A stretch of 17,503 bases of DNA from QNZT01 sp964651755 (GTDB taxonomy: Bacteria > Campylobacterota > Campylobacteria > Campylobacterales > QNZT01): the NCBI GenBank assembly GCA_964651755.1, contig CAZYZD010000045.1, forward strand, positions 1 to 17,503, given 5' to 3'. Positions 1 to 7,931 of the stretch are shown here, piece after piece. Position numbers and translations under genes: made by a program. Each line of letters starts with the position of its first letter. Position 1 is the stretch's first letter. The notes below the pieces were generated by a model, which was given only the letters and a program-made list of their open reading frames with translations, was not told the origin of the DNA and searched no databases.

Positions 1-419
1 GGAAAATCGGTTTGCCGCTTCTGACTTTTTATAATGCATCCAAATATGCTGTTGAGGGAGTAACAGACTCGCTGCGTTATGAGTTAAGAGAATTTAATAT
101 CCGTGTACACTCCATCATGCCCGGGTTTTTTGATACTAATTTTGCCAGAGACAATTTGGTAGTCAATGAGAAGATATTTTCCAAAGAGTCTCCCTATGCC
201 GAACTTGCTGATACACTTGCTCCGCAGATTATAGAGCAGATCAATCATGGAAACGATCCTCTCTGGGTAGCAGAGACGATATATAAAATTATCGAAGATG
301 AAAATTTTCCGGCACGTGTGACGGCAGGAGAAAAAGCAAGTAAGTTTATCCCTATGAAAAAAGAGTTGAGTGATGAGGATTTTGAGAGACGGGTGAGGGA
401 GTACTACAACCTTGGATAG
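1..419 (+). CDS. Short-chain dehydrogenase/reductase (SDR), C-terminal part; 5' end outside window
   Basis: The reading frame is open from the window edge, so this is the C-terminal ~139 residues of an NAD(P)-dependent oxidoreductase. The classical SDR active-site YxxxK is visible as Y-N-A-S-K (Tyr codon at 30-32, Lys at 42-44). It is followed by the family's usual helix with an SLRYEL-like stretch, then a strand-turn reading RVHSIMPGFFDT, the post-catalytic PG motif that contacts cofactor. The Rossmann TGxxxGxG part and the catalytic Ser lie upstream of the window. The substrate cannot be told. The stop codon overlaps the start of the AraC-type regulator by 8 bases, so the two are probably co-transcribed and translationally coupled. 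The family assignment is firm; the role is unknown. Confidence 0.9.
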   Translation, partial: KIGLPLLTFYNASKYAVEGVTDSLRYELREFNIRVHSIMPGFFDTNFARDNLVVNEKIFSKESPYAELADTLAPQIIEQINHGNDPLWVAETIYKIIEDENFPARVTAGEKASKFIPMKKELSDEDFERRVREYYNLG

Positions 420-1275
420 CCTCTTTTTTAATATTACCGAGAGACGTTATAAAAGAGAAGTTCATGAAAATTATATCCGGGTAGATATCTCCAACGGAGT
501 ACTTTTCCTTAAAAGTGATGTTTCTTTTTCATTTCATCTTAAAAATCTTGACAGAATGGTAATGCTCTCCTATGTGAAGGCAGGTAAGCTTAGTTTTCAT
601 GAAGATATTGAAAAGAGAGTTTATGATGCTTCAGAGAGTCAGATATATGTCTCTTCCAGACAGAATATTACTATTGAAGCGGATGGTGATATTTTTATCT
701 TGTTTATTGCTGATTTTTTTCTCAAAAGATATCTTAGCGGTAGTGTGAATGATCCTATCGATTATTTGTACAAAGAACTTCAGAAAGAGCATTTGCTTAC
801 ATTGGTGGATTCTAAAAGTATCGATGCGCTGAGTCTCTATCTGATCAATAAAATTACCCAGCTGAAAACTTCCGGTATCCGATGCGAACATGATGTGATA
901 GAGCTTCTTATGCACCGGTTTTCACTGCTGGATATCATAGATCCTATGATTGGGGTTGATGAAGTGAAAATTGCCAAAAGAGCCAAGAATTACCTCTTGA
1001 AAACTTTTTGTGATCCTCCGACGATTCAAGAACTTTCCCATATTTGTGCCACCAATGAATCTAAACTCAAAAAGAGTTTCAAAAAAGTCTATAAAACGAC
1101 TATCTACAGCTATATCCGGAAACTGCGGCTGGAAGAAGCAAATCTGCTTTTAAAAGAGCAAAACCTCAGTATCAAAGAGGTGGCAAACATGGTGGGATAT
1201 AGACACCAGGGGCATTTTAGCAAACTCTTTTTTGAGAGCTACGGTGTATATCCGAAAGATTTAGGACGAAGATAG
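412..1275 (+). CDS. AraC/XylS-family transcriptional regulator
   Basis: A 287-residue protein. The last ~100 residues form the two-HTH AraC DNA-binding domain. The first HTH lies around residues 200-225 (TIQELSHICATNESKLKKSF) and the second around 248-272 (LSIKEVANMVGYRHQGHFSKLF, with the characteristic VGY and FSKLF signature). The N-terminal ~180 residues are a poorly conserved sensory or dimerisation region; the arrangement resembles PchR-like regulators more than sugar-binding AraC. The start is a TTG at 412 overlapping the SDR stop, with a GAGGGAG-type ribosome-binding site about 10 bases upstream. No better ATG exists before the conserved part. The plausible target is the SDR operon or the cytochrome c peroxidase just downstream, but nothing in the sequence proves this. 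The ligand is unknown. Confidence 0.88.
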   Translation: MDSLFFNITERRYKREVHENYIRVDISNGVLFLKSDVSFSFHLKNLDRMVMLSYVKAGKLSFHEDIEKRVYDASESQIYVSSRQNITIEADGDIFILFIADFFLKRYLSGSVNDPIDYLYKELQKEHLLTLVDSKSIDALSLYLINKITQLKTSGIRCEHDVIELLMHRFSLLDIIDPMIGVDEVKIAKRAKNYLLKTFCDPPTIQELSHICATNESKLKKSFKKVYKTTIYSYIRKLRLEEANLLLKEQNLSIKEVANMVGYRHQGHFSKLFFESYGVYPKDLGRR

Positions 1276-1330
1276 CTCTAAAAAAAACCCTTTTGTGACA
1301 AAATAAAATCCTTTTTGTGCCTAAAGTATG

Positions 1331-1359
1331 TTGTTTGTCCGTTCAAACTATATTATAAT
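1331..1359 (+). promoter_or_regulatory. Candidate sigma-70 promoter of the cytochrome c peroxidase gene
   Basis: TTGTTT at 1331-1336 and a perfect TATAAT at 1354-1359 are separated by 17 bases. A second TATAAT follows at 1362-1367. The peroxidase start codon is at 1387 with AGGAGGT at 1374-1380. This suggests the gene has its own promoter rather than depending only on read-through from the AraC gene. Confidence 0.55.
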
Positions 1360-1386
1360 TTTATAATAGTTATAGGAGGTGCTATC

Positions 1387-2427
1387 ATGGAACGGATTTG
1401 GAAGATTATTTTGGGGACGCTGGGATTTATTGTGCTTTTTTATGGTGCGCTGGCGTTGATGCCATCTAAAGAGATCACTTATATGGATGATGCTACACTT
1501 CGAAGTTATGCTCTTTCACACGGTCTTGCACCGGTACCGACGACATATGAAAAATTGCTGGAAGTAGTGGATAACCCCCGGAATCCACTTTCCAAAGAGA
1601 AAATAGCACTTGGAAAGAAGCTTTTTTTCGAGACGGCACTCTCCTATGATCGTACTATCAACTGTGCTTCATGTCATATGCTGGAAGAGGGCGGGGATGA
1701 TAACATACCAACTGCGATTGGCTTTGATGGGCAGGCAAATCCGAAACATCTGAATTCTCCGACAGTACTTAATGCTGCATTGGCAAAGGCACAGTTCTGG
1801 GACGGGCGTGCCAAAGATGTGGAAGAACAGGCAGGAGGTCCTATGCAGGCACCTTTTGAGATGCATATCACACCGGAACTGGCAGTTGAGAGAATCAAGG
1901 AAAATCCTGAATACCGCAAAGCATTTGATGCCATTTTCAAAGAGGGTGTGACATTTCAAAATATCCAAAATGCCATCGGTGCGTATGAGCGTACACTGTT
2001 AACCAGAGGCAGTTACGATCGTTTTCTGGAAGGGGACGATACGGCTATCAGTGCTGCTGCCAAAAGAGGGATGAATCTCTTTATTCAGAAAGGGTGTAAA
2101 GGGTGTCATACAGGAATGAGTGTAGGCGGGCAAAGTATCCAGCAGTTTCCACTACGTCGTTCTGTCGGTGATATTTTCAGAAGTGAGCCGTTTCCGTTTC
2201 CCAATACCGGAGGTTTTCTGGGCAGAGAGAGTATGAAGAAATTCCGTGTACCGATTTTACGAAATATTACAAAAACTGCTCCCTATTTTCACAATGGTAT
2301 GGTCAAAGACCTCAAAGAAGCTGTGCGTATTATGAGTAAATACCAGATAGGAGAAGAGTTCGATCCGCAGCAGATCGAAGATGTTGTTGCCTTTTTGAAA
2401 ACACTTGAAGGTGAAGTAGTGTTTTAA
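1387..2427 (+). CDS. Di-heme cytochrome c peroxidase (MauG/CcpA family), membrane-anchored
   Basis: A 346-residue protein that probably reduces periplasmic H2O2 with electrons from cytochrome c. The start is the ATG at 1387, preceded by a near-perfect AGGAGGT at 1374-1380; an in-frame TTG upstream lacks this support. Residues ~5-26 are an uncleaved hydrophobic anchor. Two c-type heme sites are present: CASCH at Cys93/Cys96/His97 and CKGCH at Cys237/Cys240/His241. Their ~144-residue spacing is typical of bacterial di-heme peroxidases. The family segments LGKKLFFE before heme 1 and FRVPILRNITKTAPYFHNG near the C-terminus are both present. The stop lies 8 bases from the stop of the convergent DUF4139 gene. 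Whether it is a true peroxidase or a MauG-like enzyme on another substrate cannot be settled from sequence. The AraC regulator just upstream is a candidate controller. Confidence 0.93.
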   Translation: MERIWKIILGTLGFIVLFYGALALMPSKEITYMDDATLRSYALSHGLAPVPTTYEKLLEVVDNPRNPLSKEKIALGKKLFFETALSYDRTINCASCHMLEEGGDDNIPTAIGFDGQANPKHLNSPTVLNAALAKAQFWDGRAKDVEEQAGGPMQAPFEMHITPELAVERIKENPEYRKAFDAIFKEGVTFQNIQNAIGAYERTLLTRGSYDRFLEGDDTAISAAAKRGMNLFIQKGCKGCHTGMSVGGQSIQQFPLRRSVGDIFRSEPFPFPNTGGFLGRESMKKFRVPILRNITKTAPYFHNGMVKDLKEAVRIMSKYQIGEEFDPQQIEDVVAFLKTLEGEVVF

Positions 2428-2435
2428 AAAAGAGG

Positions 2436-3815
2436 TTAGTAGATTACTTCAAAACCGGATGTAAAACGATACTTCTCTTCAGGTTGTAAGACGATAGTAA
2501 ACTCTCTGGCAAATGCATTGATCTTTTGGATGGAACAATTCTCTTTGCAGCTGCTGTGAAGGGTAATTTTATCGCCATATGTCGGGATGCGTTCTTCTAT
2601 TTTCAGGATGGAAGCACTTTTCCCCTGATTGCGTAAAATGTATGTTGTTTCGACTTCCCTGTACTTTCGTTTAGAGATAAATTTGGTGATTTTCTTTTCT
2701 CCTGCAATATCAAAAAGTCTGCCTACTGTAAGTTTTACCTGTTCCTCTGCCGGGGTGTTGTCAAGATGGTCTTCCCCTATATAGTGGGTATTTTTGCTGC
2801 TATCACTCTGATACATCCGGACGGCGCCGGCAGGAAGGGGAATACCCAGACCATCTTTTTTACGGTTGATAAAAGTGATGATATTGTCAAAATGAAGTTT
2901 CTGTGTACCGTAATTTTCAAAATAGCTATTGATACATTTACCATATTGTTCATATTTGATATCTTTTTTGTCAATAAAAAGGATCTGTTTTTGTTCTTTG
3001 TTCCGGATACTCTCTTTGAAAGGGATTTTATAAAGATGGTAACCGGAAAAGGACTCTTCATGAACTGGCATTGCATCTAATGCAACCGCTTCTGTTTTAT
3101 AGTTTCTGCTATATGTGCGAGGTTGTACAATACGATGCAAATCACCTGCAATACAGTGAATGGTGGCATTTTCATAAGATGCGCCGGAATTGTTTGTGAT
3201 AGTGATCCATCCAGTCAAATCGAAAACTTTTTTGTTCAAATCCAGTACATAGTCACTTTTCCAGGAGATGTCGCGGCTGAGATATTTCAGATCGATCTCC
3301 AGTGCTGTTGTATCAGAAGCATTGATATGCCATACCAGGCTTGGTTTGGTGATCATAGAAGGCGGTATTTGTGAAAAAACAACCTGTGTGGCTGTGTTGA
3401 GTGTATAAATCTTGTTGTTAATGCTGTTTTTTACAATCACTGAGGGTGTAGCAGCCAGTAAAATACCTTCTTCCAGGGAAGGGTTCTCCCCGTTGGTATA
3501 GTAAGTGACCTTTTTGTCGATACTCTTTTGCAGCAGAGAAGATAAAGTGATGAGGTTGTAAATATAGTTTTGGGAATAGAGTGTAACTTTACACCCTTTG
3601 AAAGAGGGAATGACACTTTGTGTGATCACTTTACTCGGTATACCCTCATAAATCAGTTTCTGTACACCTTTGGTAACGTCTGTGATTCTTGATTCATGGA
3701 CAAACGCGAGATTGTTGTTATAGACAGTAATAGCAACATCTTTTGCTTTTGGAGGGATGAATGTATCTGCATGAAGAAAAAGAGAAATAAGTGTGAGTAT
3801 GAGAACGGTTTTCAT
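2436..3815 (-). CDS. Secreted DUF4139 domain-containing protein
   Basis: A 459-residue exported protein. The chosen start is the ATG at 3815, which begins a clean signal peptide (MKTVLILTLISLFLHA, likely cleaved before Asp17). An upstream in-frame start at 3872 would bury this signal behind 19 charged residues. The mature N-terminus (AITVYNNNLAFVHESR, then GIPSKVITQSV) matches the N-terminal DUF4140-like beta region that opens this family. The middle and C-terminus (around residues 170-459) match DUF4139, with the recognisable YLSRDISWKSDYVLDL and LTGWITITNNSGASYENA segments. The family has no established biochemical role; members are secreted or outer-membrane beta-rich proteins. The gene ends 8 bases from the cytochrome c peroxidase stop (convergent) and diverges from the large lipoprotein gene. 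Function is not inferred. Confidence 0.85.
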   Translation of the reverse strand: MKTVLILTLISLFLHADTFIPPKAKDVAITVYNNNLAFVHESRITDVTKGVQKLIYEGIPSKVITQSVIPSFKGCKVTLYSQNYIYNLITLSSLLQKSIDKKVTYYTNGENPSLEEGILLAATPSVIVKNSINNKIYTLNTATQVVFSQIPPSMITKPSLVWHINASDTTALEIDLKYLSRDISWKSDYVLDLNKKVFDLTGWITITNNSGASYENATIHCIAGDLHRIVQPRTYSRNYKTEAVALDAMPVHEESFSGYHLYKIPFKESIRNKEQKQILFIDKKDIKYEQYGKCINSYFENYGTQKLHFDNIITFINRKKDGLGIPLPAGAVRMYQSDSSKNTHYIGEDHLDNTPAEEQVKLTVGRLFDIAGEKKITKFISKRKYREVETTYILRNQGKSASILKIEERIPTYGDKITLHSSCKENCSIQKINAFAREFTIVLQPEEKYRFTSGFEVIY

Positions 3816-3843
3816 AAAAACTGCCTTTTGATAATCTCTTTTA

Positions 3844-3872
3844 ACAATAGCAAAAAAGTGTAAATATCGCAA
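3844..3872 (-). promoter_or_regulatory. Weak candidate promoter of the DUF4139 gene
   Basis: On the minus strand TTGCGA (3867-3872) is followed after 17 bases by TATTGT (3844-3849). Each hexamer matches 4 of 6 consensus positions, and the signal lies 28 bases ahead of the chosen start. The divergent lipoprotein gene's promoter must share this ~100-base gap, but I see only a TAAAAT at 3880-3885 without a -35 for it. Confidence 0.3.
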
Positions 3873-3914
3873 ATAATGCTAAAATATAAAAAAACTATCT
3901 AAAAAGTATTATTC

Positions 3915-6095
3915 ATGAAGTATATTTACCTTTTCTTACTAGTTGTCTGGTTTTTTTACGGTTGTGGATCATCCCCGGAAGAAGAATCGAAAGATACAGG
4001 AAAAAAGAAACTTCAAATCATTTTAGAAGAGAACACTTCCGGTGTGGTACTGCAGGATATTTGTTATGGAGAATATACTCTGCTAAAGCAGCCTGGAAAT
4101 CTTTTTCAACTTTCGTTGCAGAGTGAGGATAATCGTTCATTTACACTGGAAAGTACAAAAGGATGGGAAGAAGTCACAATTGTCAAAACAGAGAATAAAG
4201 AGAAAATTACCCTGAAAAATCCAACAGAGAATGATCTGCCTGATACCCTGGAAGTAAGTGTTACCATCCAGCAGGAAGAGAAACACAGTATATGGGATAT
4301 ACAGGTAGATGGTTTGGGAAAAGAGTGCTCTTTGATGGATATCTCTTTCCCTCTGTTTCATATTAAAGCCGAAGGAGATGATACTTTTTTCCTTCCCTAC
4401 TATTATGGCAAATTGATTCATAATCCGGCAAAAGGGATAATGTATGATTTGATCTATCCCCGCGGACTGGGTGCGACGATGCAGTACCTGAGTTACTATA
4501 ATCAAAACTATGGAATCTATTTTGGTTTTGCCGACCCCAAAGCTTCTTTGAAACATTTTGTGGTGAAGGCAGAGAGAGGAGGAGTAAATGTTGGAGGAGT
4601 CTATCCCGCAGAAAATAAAACGGTGATGGGAAATGCATGGCATTTACCAGGCAGTTTTGTTTTGCATATATTTGATGGAGACTGGTATGATGCTGCACTG
4701 CTTTATAAAAACTGGGTATCGAAAGAGGCTGACTATTTTCCCAAAGATACCCCGCAAAGGCTTGCCCGGCAGAAAAAGTTTGCATCTATCGGTATCTGGG
4801 CACAGGAACATATCGATCTCTATTTGCCAGGGGAGATAGAATCACATCTGAGAGATTTCAGAGATTTTATGCAAATGCCTGTGGCAATTACCTGGACAAA
4901 GTGGTTTGAAGATACCAATAAAGAGTTTGACAGAGGCTATCCTGATATTTTTTACCATGAAAAAGAGGGGCTTGAGAGTGTGATCGGGCATCTGAAAGGG
5001 CGTTACGGTGATACAATCCTGCTTTCTCTCTATATCAACGGCAGGCTATATGATCAAAATCTTTCTTCCTATCGTACAGTTGGTATAAAAGCGGCAGCTA
5101 AAAAGGGTGACGGCACACCTTATACCTATAGAAGCAAAAGTTTCGGACGGTTGTTTTCTGTGATGTGTCCTACCCGGACTGAATGGCAGGAGAAAGTGAT
5201 CGGGGCAGTACGTTATAGCTGGAAAGATTTGGTAGTTGACGGTGATTATATTGATCAGGTAGCGGCTGCACGGGCAGTGGAGTGTATGGATAAAAGACAT
5301 GGGCATCCGCTTGGCGGAGGGCATTATTGGCGAGATGGCTACAAAGAGATGTTTTCCAAACTGCACAGGATAGATCCTTGCCGTTTTCTGACGAGTGAAG
5401 GAGCCTGTGATTTTATTGCCGATGAGGTAGATGGCTTTTTGAGTGAATCTTATGTAACAAGTAACCAGGTTCCGGCATTGCAAGTGGTTTATGGCGGAAA
5501 GGTTCAGTTTTACGGTACCCATACGGGATGGAGTGATTATAAACCCTCTGACGCTCCTGATTCGCAGAGGTTTTATGCAAAATATGCCCGCAGTTTCTGT
5601 TATGGTGTTCAGCCGGGCAGGGTGTGGATGGGACTTGTACAGTACCCTGACAATCGTCGTACGGCAAAAGCGGCCAATTTTCTAAAAAAACTAGCATCCT
5701 TGCATTTGAAATATAAAGATTTTTTCTCTTTTGGAGAGATGGTGCGACCTTTGGTTCTGGAAGGGAAGATTCCGGAACTTATTTTCAGAACTATCGGGGC
5801 AAACGGAGAGTGGGAAGATGTACACCAGCCTGCGATTCAAAGCAGTGTTTACAAAAGCGGAGAAAAGGTTTTGCTTCTGTTCGTCAATGGTACAGTCTCT
5901 GAAAAAAACGACTCAAAAATCGATTTCTCATTTTCCTTCGATGCTCGGAAATATGGATTAAAAGTACCTTTGGAAATGAAAGAAATCAGTGAAGATGGGG
6001 AGGGTGGATTTGAAAGTGTTCTGAATCCATTTTGCAAAGAGATTGTATTGAAAGAGCGTGAAGTGAGAGCCTATCTTGTGCAACAGATAAAATAA
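3915..6095 (+). CDS. Lipoprotein with DUF6259-like, TIM-barrel glycosidase-type region
   Basis: A 726-residue predicted lipoprotein. The signal peptide ends in a lipobox with the acylated residue at Cys17 (FFYGC), followed by a Ser/Glu-rich linker. Residues ~30-250 look like a beta-sandwich substrate-binding domain. Residues ~260-640 resemble the DUF6259 family of glycoside-hydrolase-like proteins: WAQEHIDLYLPGEI, then TWTKWF, then DLVVDGDYIDQ (acidic residues Asp442, Asp444, Asp447), then LTSEGACDFIADEVDG (Glu495 onward). These acidic loop residues at the ends of probable barrel strands are candidates for catalysis, by inference only. The C-terminal ~90 residues look like a beta-sandwich tail. 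The gene stands alone, with no sugar transporter or other carbohydrate gene beside it. The ribosome-binding site is weak. Family resemblance is recalled from motif style and needs a profile search; enzymatic activity is unproven. Confidence 0.7.
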   Translation: MKYIYLFLLVVWFFYGCGSSPEEESKDTGKKKLQIILEENTSGVVLQDICYGEYTLLKQPGNLFQLSLQSEDNRSFTLESTKGWEEVTIVKTENKEKITLKNPTENDLPDTLEVSVTIQQEEKHSIWDIQVDGLGKECSLMDISFPLFHIKAEGDDTFFLPYYYGKLIHNPAKGIMYDLIYPRGLGATMQYLSYYNQNYGIYFGFADPKASLKHFVVKAERGGVNVGGVYPAENKTVMGNAWHLPGSFVLHIFDGDWYDAALLYKNWVSKEADYFPKDTPQRLARQKKFASIGIWAQEHIDLYLPGEIESHLRDFRDFMQMPVAITWTKWFEDTNKEFDRGYPDIFYHEKEGLESVIGHLKGRYGDTILLSLYINGRLYDQNLSSYRTVGIKAAAKKGDGTPYTYRSKSFGRLFSVMCPTRTEWQEKVIGAVRYSWKDLVVDGDYIDQVAAARAVECMDKRHGHPLGGGHYWRDGYKEMFSKLHRIDPCRFLTSEGACDFIADEVDGFLSESYVTSNQVPALQVVYGGKVQFYGTHTGWSDYKPSDAPDSQRFYAKYARSFCYGVQPGRVWMGLVQYPDNRRTAKAANFLKKLASLHLKYKDFFSFGEMVRPLVLEGKIPELIFRTIGANGEWEDVHQPAIQSSVYKSGEKVLLLFVNGTVSEKNDSKIDFSFSFDARKYGLKVPLEMKEISEDGEGGFESVLNPFCKEIVLKEREVRAYLVQQIK

Positions 6096-6116
6096 AAAGA
6101 GCGGTGACAGTATGAT

Positions 6117-6896
6117 CTACCACCCGTCTGTTATTTCTACAATCTGATAACCCTCTTTCCAACGTTTCCTGATAAGTGCATGGAGGTGACTCCATTTATT
6201 TGAGAGATCATAACTTTGTGATTTGTAGCGTTTTGTTTTGGAAAATGTACCAACCCACTGGTCAAAACCAAAATGCAGATCAGTTAGAAAATAGCCGTCA
6301 TTCCATCGCTGTCGTATGATGCGCTGAAAAGCTCCCCATGTTCTGGCAGCATCGAGTGTTTGTGGTGTTTTGGCATTTTTTTGGACAAATGCGATCCATT
6401 GACCTTCATAGTATCGTATGAAGTCAATTTTATACCCTTTTCCCCATGCTTTTTTAACTTTTGTGCGAAGATTGTCATAATAGTCTGCTGTAAAATAGGT
6501 AGGTTCTTTTGCATCTGTTCCTTTTGCAAAAAGTCCAACATAGATGCCATCTCCATACTCAAGGTCTATCAGGGTGTAGCCGGCTTCATATTTTTGTACT
6601 AATGCATCTTCAAAATCAGCCCACACACGGCGTGTAACGTAAGATTGGCTTTTATAGCCGGTATGTTTTGAAAAAACAGCAACCCACTGGGTGTAGCCCT
6701 GTGCGATATCGATTACATCATAGCCTTTTCCCCAGCGCTTTTCTATTTCATGAGAGAGAAGAGACCATTTGTCGGTAACGATATAAGCTTGATTGGTATA
6801 ACTTGTACCTTTTGCATAGGTAATTATCCATTTATGTGAAGCTTCCAATAAAAGTGGTAAAAATAATGCCAATGTTAGCAAGTAGCGTAATTGCAT
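6117..6896 (-). CDS. Exported protein made of five ~48-residue DUF7477-like repeats
   Basis: A 259-residue protein with a signal peptide (hydrophobic residues 5-17, cleavage near Ala19/Ser20). The rest is entirely tandem repeats: residues 21-68, 69-116, 117-164, 165-211 and 212-259. The lengths are 48, 48, 48, 47 and 48, with the last unit ending exactly at the stop. Each unit reads approximately (Q)W-V/I-a-x-F/Y-x-K, then a YKSQSY-like stretch in most units, then W plus a helix, R/K-x-W-x-x-GY, and I-x-D/I. This pattern matches what I recall of DUF7477, known from the C-terminal region of plant MUT9-like kinases and from some bacterial proteins. Here it is a stand-alone periplasmic or secreted protein. 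AAGGAAC at 6901-6907 is a good ribosome-binding site. Likely a beta-rich closed or solenoid binding protein; no function is known. Confidence 0.75.
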   Translation of the reverse strand: MQLRYLLTLALFLPLLLEASHKWIITYAKGTSYTNQAYIVTDKWSLLSHEIEKRWGKGYDVIDIAQGYTQWVAVFSKHTGYKSQSYVTRRVWADFEDALVQKYEAGYTLIDLEYGDGIYVGLFAKGTDAKEPTYFTADYYDNLRTKVKKAWGKGYKIDFIRYYEGQWIAFVQKNAKTPQTLDAARTWGAFQRIIRQRWNDGYFLTDLHFGFDQWVGTFSKTKRYKSQSYDLSNKWSHLHALIRKRWKEGYQIVEITDGW

Positions 6897-7008
6897 AATA
6901 GTTCCTTTTGAAAAAAAATAAGAAAATATTATATAGTTATAGTATATTTTATTTGTTTTTTTTATAATTAAAGTATAACGTGTTGTGACTGAATGGGAGA
7001 TAAAGCAG

Positions 7009-7035
7009 AAACGGTGAGGAGAGAGATCACCGCTT
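7009..7035 (-). terminator. Probable intrinsic terminator after the secreted protein gene at 7044-7817
   Basis: Read on the minus strand, AAGCGGTGA pairs with TCACCGTTT across a 9-base loop: nine pairs including one G-U wobble that only forms in the minus-strand RNA. It lies 8 bases past the stop codon. The tail (CTGCTTTATC) is only moderately T-rich, so termination strength is uncertain. Confidence 0.5.
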
Positions 7036-7043
7036 CTTAAGGG

Positions 7044-7817
7044 TTATTGACCGCCGAACATTTTGCCAAGATTTTGCATCATCTGCTGCATTTGTTTCAT
7101 CTGTTCAGGAGAGAGTTGCGGTTGTTGTGCAGGTGTGTTCTGTGGTTTTGTCGTCTCTTCATCCTGCATTGCTTCTTGTTGTGCTTCTCTCATCATATCA
7201 TCGACGGTTGTCACAGGATAATCAGGCAGTTTGAAGTATTTATCGGGAACATTGATGTTGAATTTTGCAGAAGTAGCGATTTCAAGATGTTTAAATCCCA
7301 TGATATTTGCTTCTGTTTTTAGGGGAACTCCTTTGTATATCCAGATTTTACTTCCCATCAATTCCCATATTTCACATGGATAGCCGAGGACTTTGCCTTT
7401 GCCTATCTTTTTGCCGCCCATTTTTTGAAGCATCTCTTTACCCATTGCTCCTATGTCTGCGCCTTTTTTATCCATCTCTTTAAGCATGGCGATATCTTTT
7501 TTGATGATTTTTTTCTCATCTTCATCTACTACATAAACCGCACCATGAACAATTTTTGTTATAGTATGGGATCTATTGGTGGTTCCCATTGTAGTAGTTT
7601 GTTCATCTATCTCCTGCAATTCGATGTTGCCGTAATCCTTAAAGTAGAGCTTTTGTGTACCGGACGTTTTTGTTGTAACCCCCAGCATACTGCCTCCCCC
7701 TTCTATTTTATAGGTGATGATTCCAGACTTTACATCATAGCGTTTCGCATCTGCAAAGAGGGAAGAAGTGAGCAAAAGAGCCAGTATGAGAAAAAGATTG
7801 CGTATGGTTGATTGCAT
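7044..7817 (-). CDS. Secreted hypothetical protein with Met/Gln-rich tail (possible LolA-like/DUF4412-type fold)
   Basis: A 257-residue protein with a clear signal peptide (hydrophobic residues 8-21, cleavage after ADA at residue 24). AAGGAG at 7823-7828 sits 5 bases before the ATG and supports the start. The mature protein opens with YDVKSGIITYKIEG. It has alternating short beta strands, a central Lys/Met-rich helix segment (MLKEMDKKGADIGAMGKEML), then a GYPCEIWELMGSKIWIYKGV stretch. That stretch resembles the strand pattern of LolA-like or DUF4412 periplasmic proteins, where a GxxC-x-x-W/Y segment recurs. Residues ~205-257 are low-complexity, rich in Gln, Met and Pro. I do not recognise a specific family with certainty. 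No neighbour explains its role. It appears to be transcribed alone, with a hairpin terminator just downstream. Confidence 0.7.
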   Translation of the reverse strand: MQSTIRNLFLILALLLTSSLFADAKRYDVKSGIITYKIEGGGSMLGVTTKTSGTQKLYFKDYGNIELQEIDEQTTTMGTTNRSHTITKIVHGAVYVVDEDEKKIIKKDIAMLKEMDKKGADIGAMGKEMLQKMGGKKIGKGKVLGYPCEIWELMGSKIWIYKGVPLKTEANIMGFKHLEIATSAKFNINVPDKYFKLPDYPVTTVDDMMREAQQEAMQDEETTKPQNTPAQQPQLSPEQMKQMQQMMQNLGKMFGGQ

Positions 7818-7931
7818 GAAAACTCCTTTAAATTGATCTTATTTTTATAATAGAATAACTTATTTTAAAGGAATTTTAATATCTGGAACTTTTCCAAAAT
7901 TGCTGTAGCTTAATACTTTTTTTACCCAGTT

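Noticed and set aside
6096..6124. Bidirectional terminator between the lipoprotein and repeat-protein genes
   Set aside because: CGGTG/CACCCG pairing needs a bulge and a 14-base loop, there is no T-run, and it overlaps the coding end of the minus-strand gene.
7818..7931. Regulatory RNA or terminator between the cytochrome and the secreted protein gene
   Set aside because: Only a 5-bp TGGAA/TTCCA hairpin without a T-run and AT-rich DNA are seen; not enough to support a feature.
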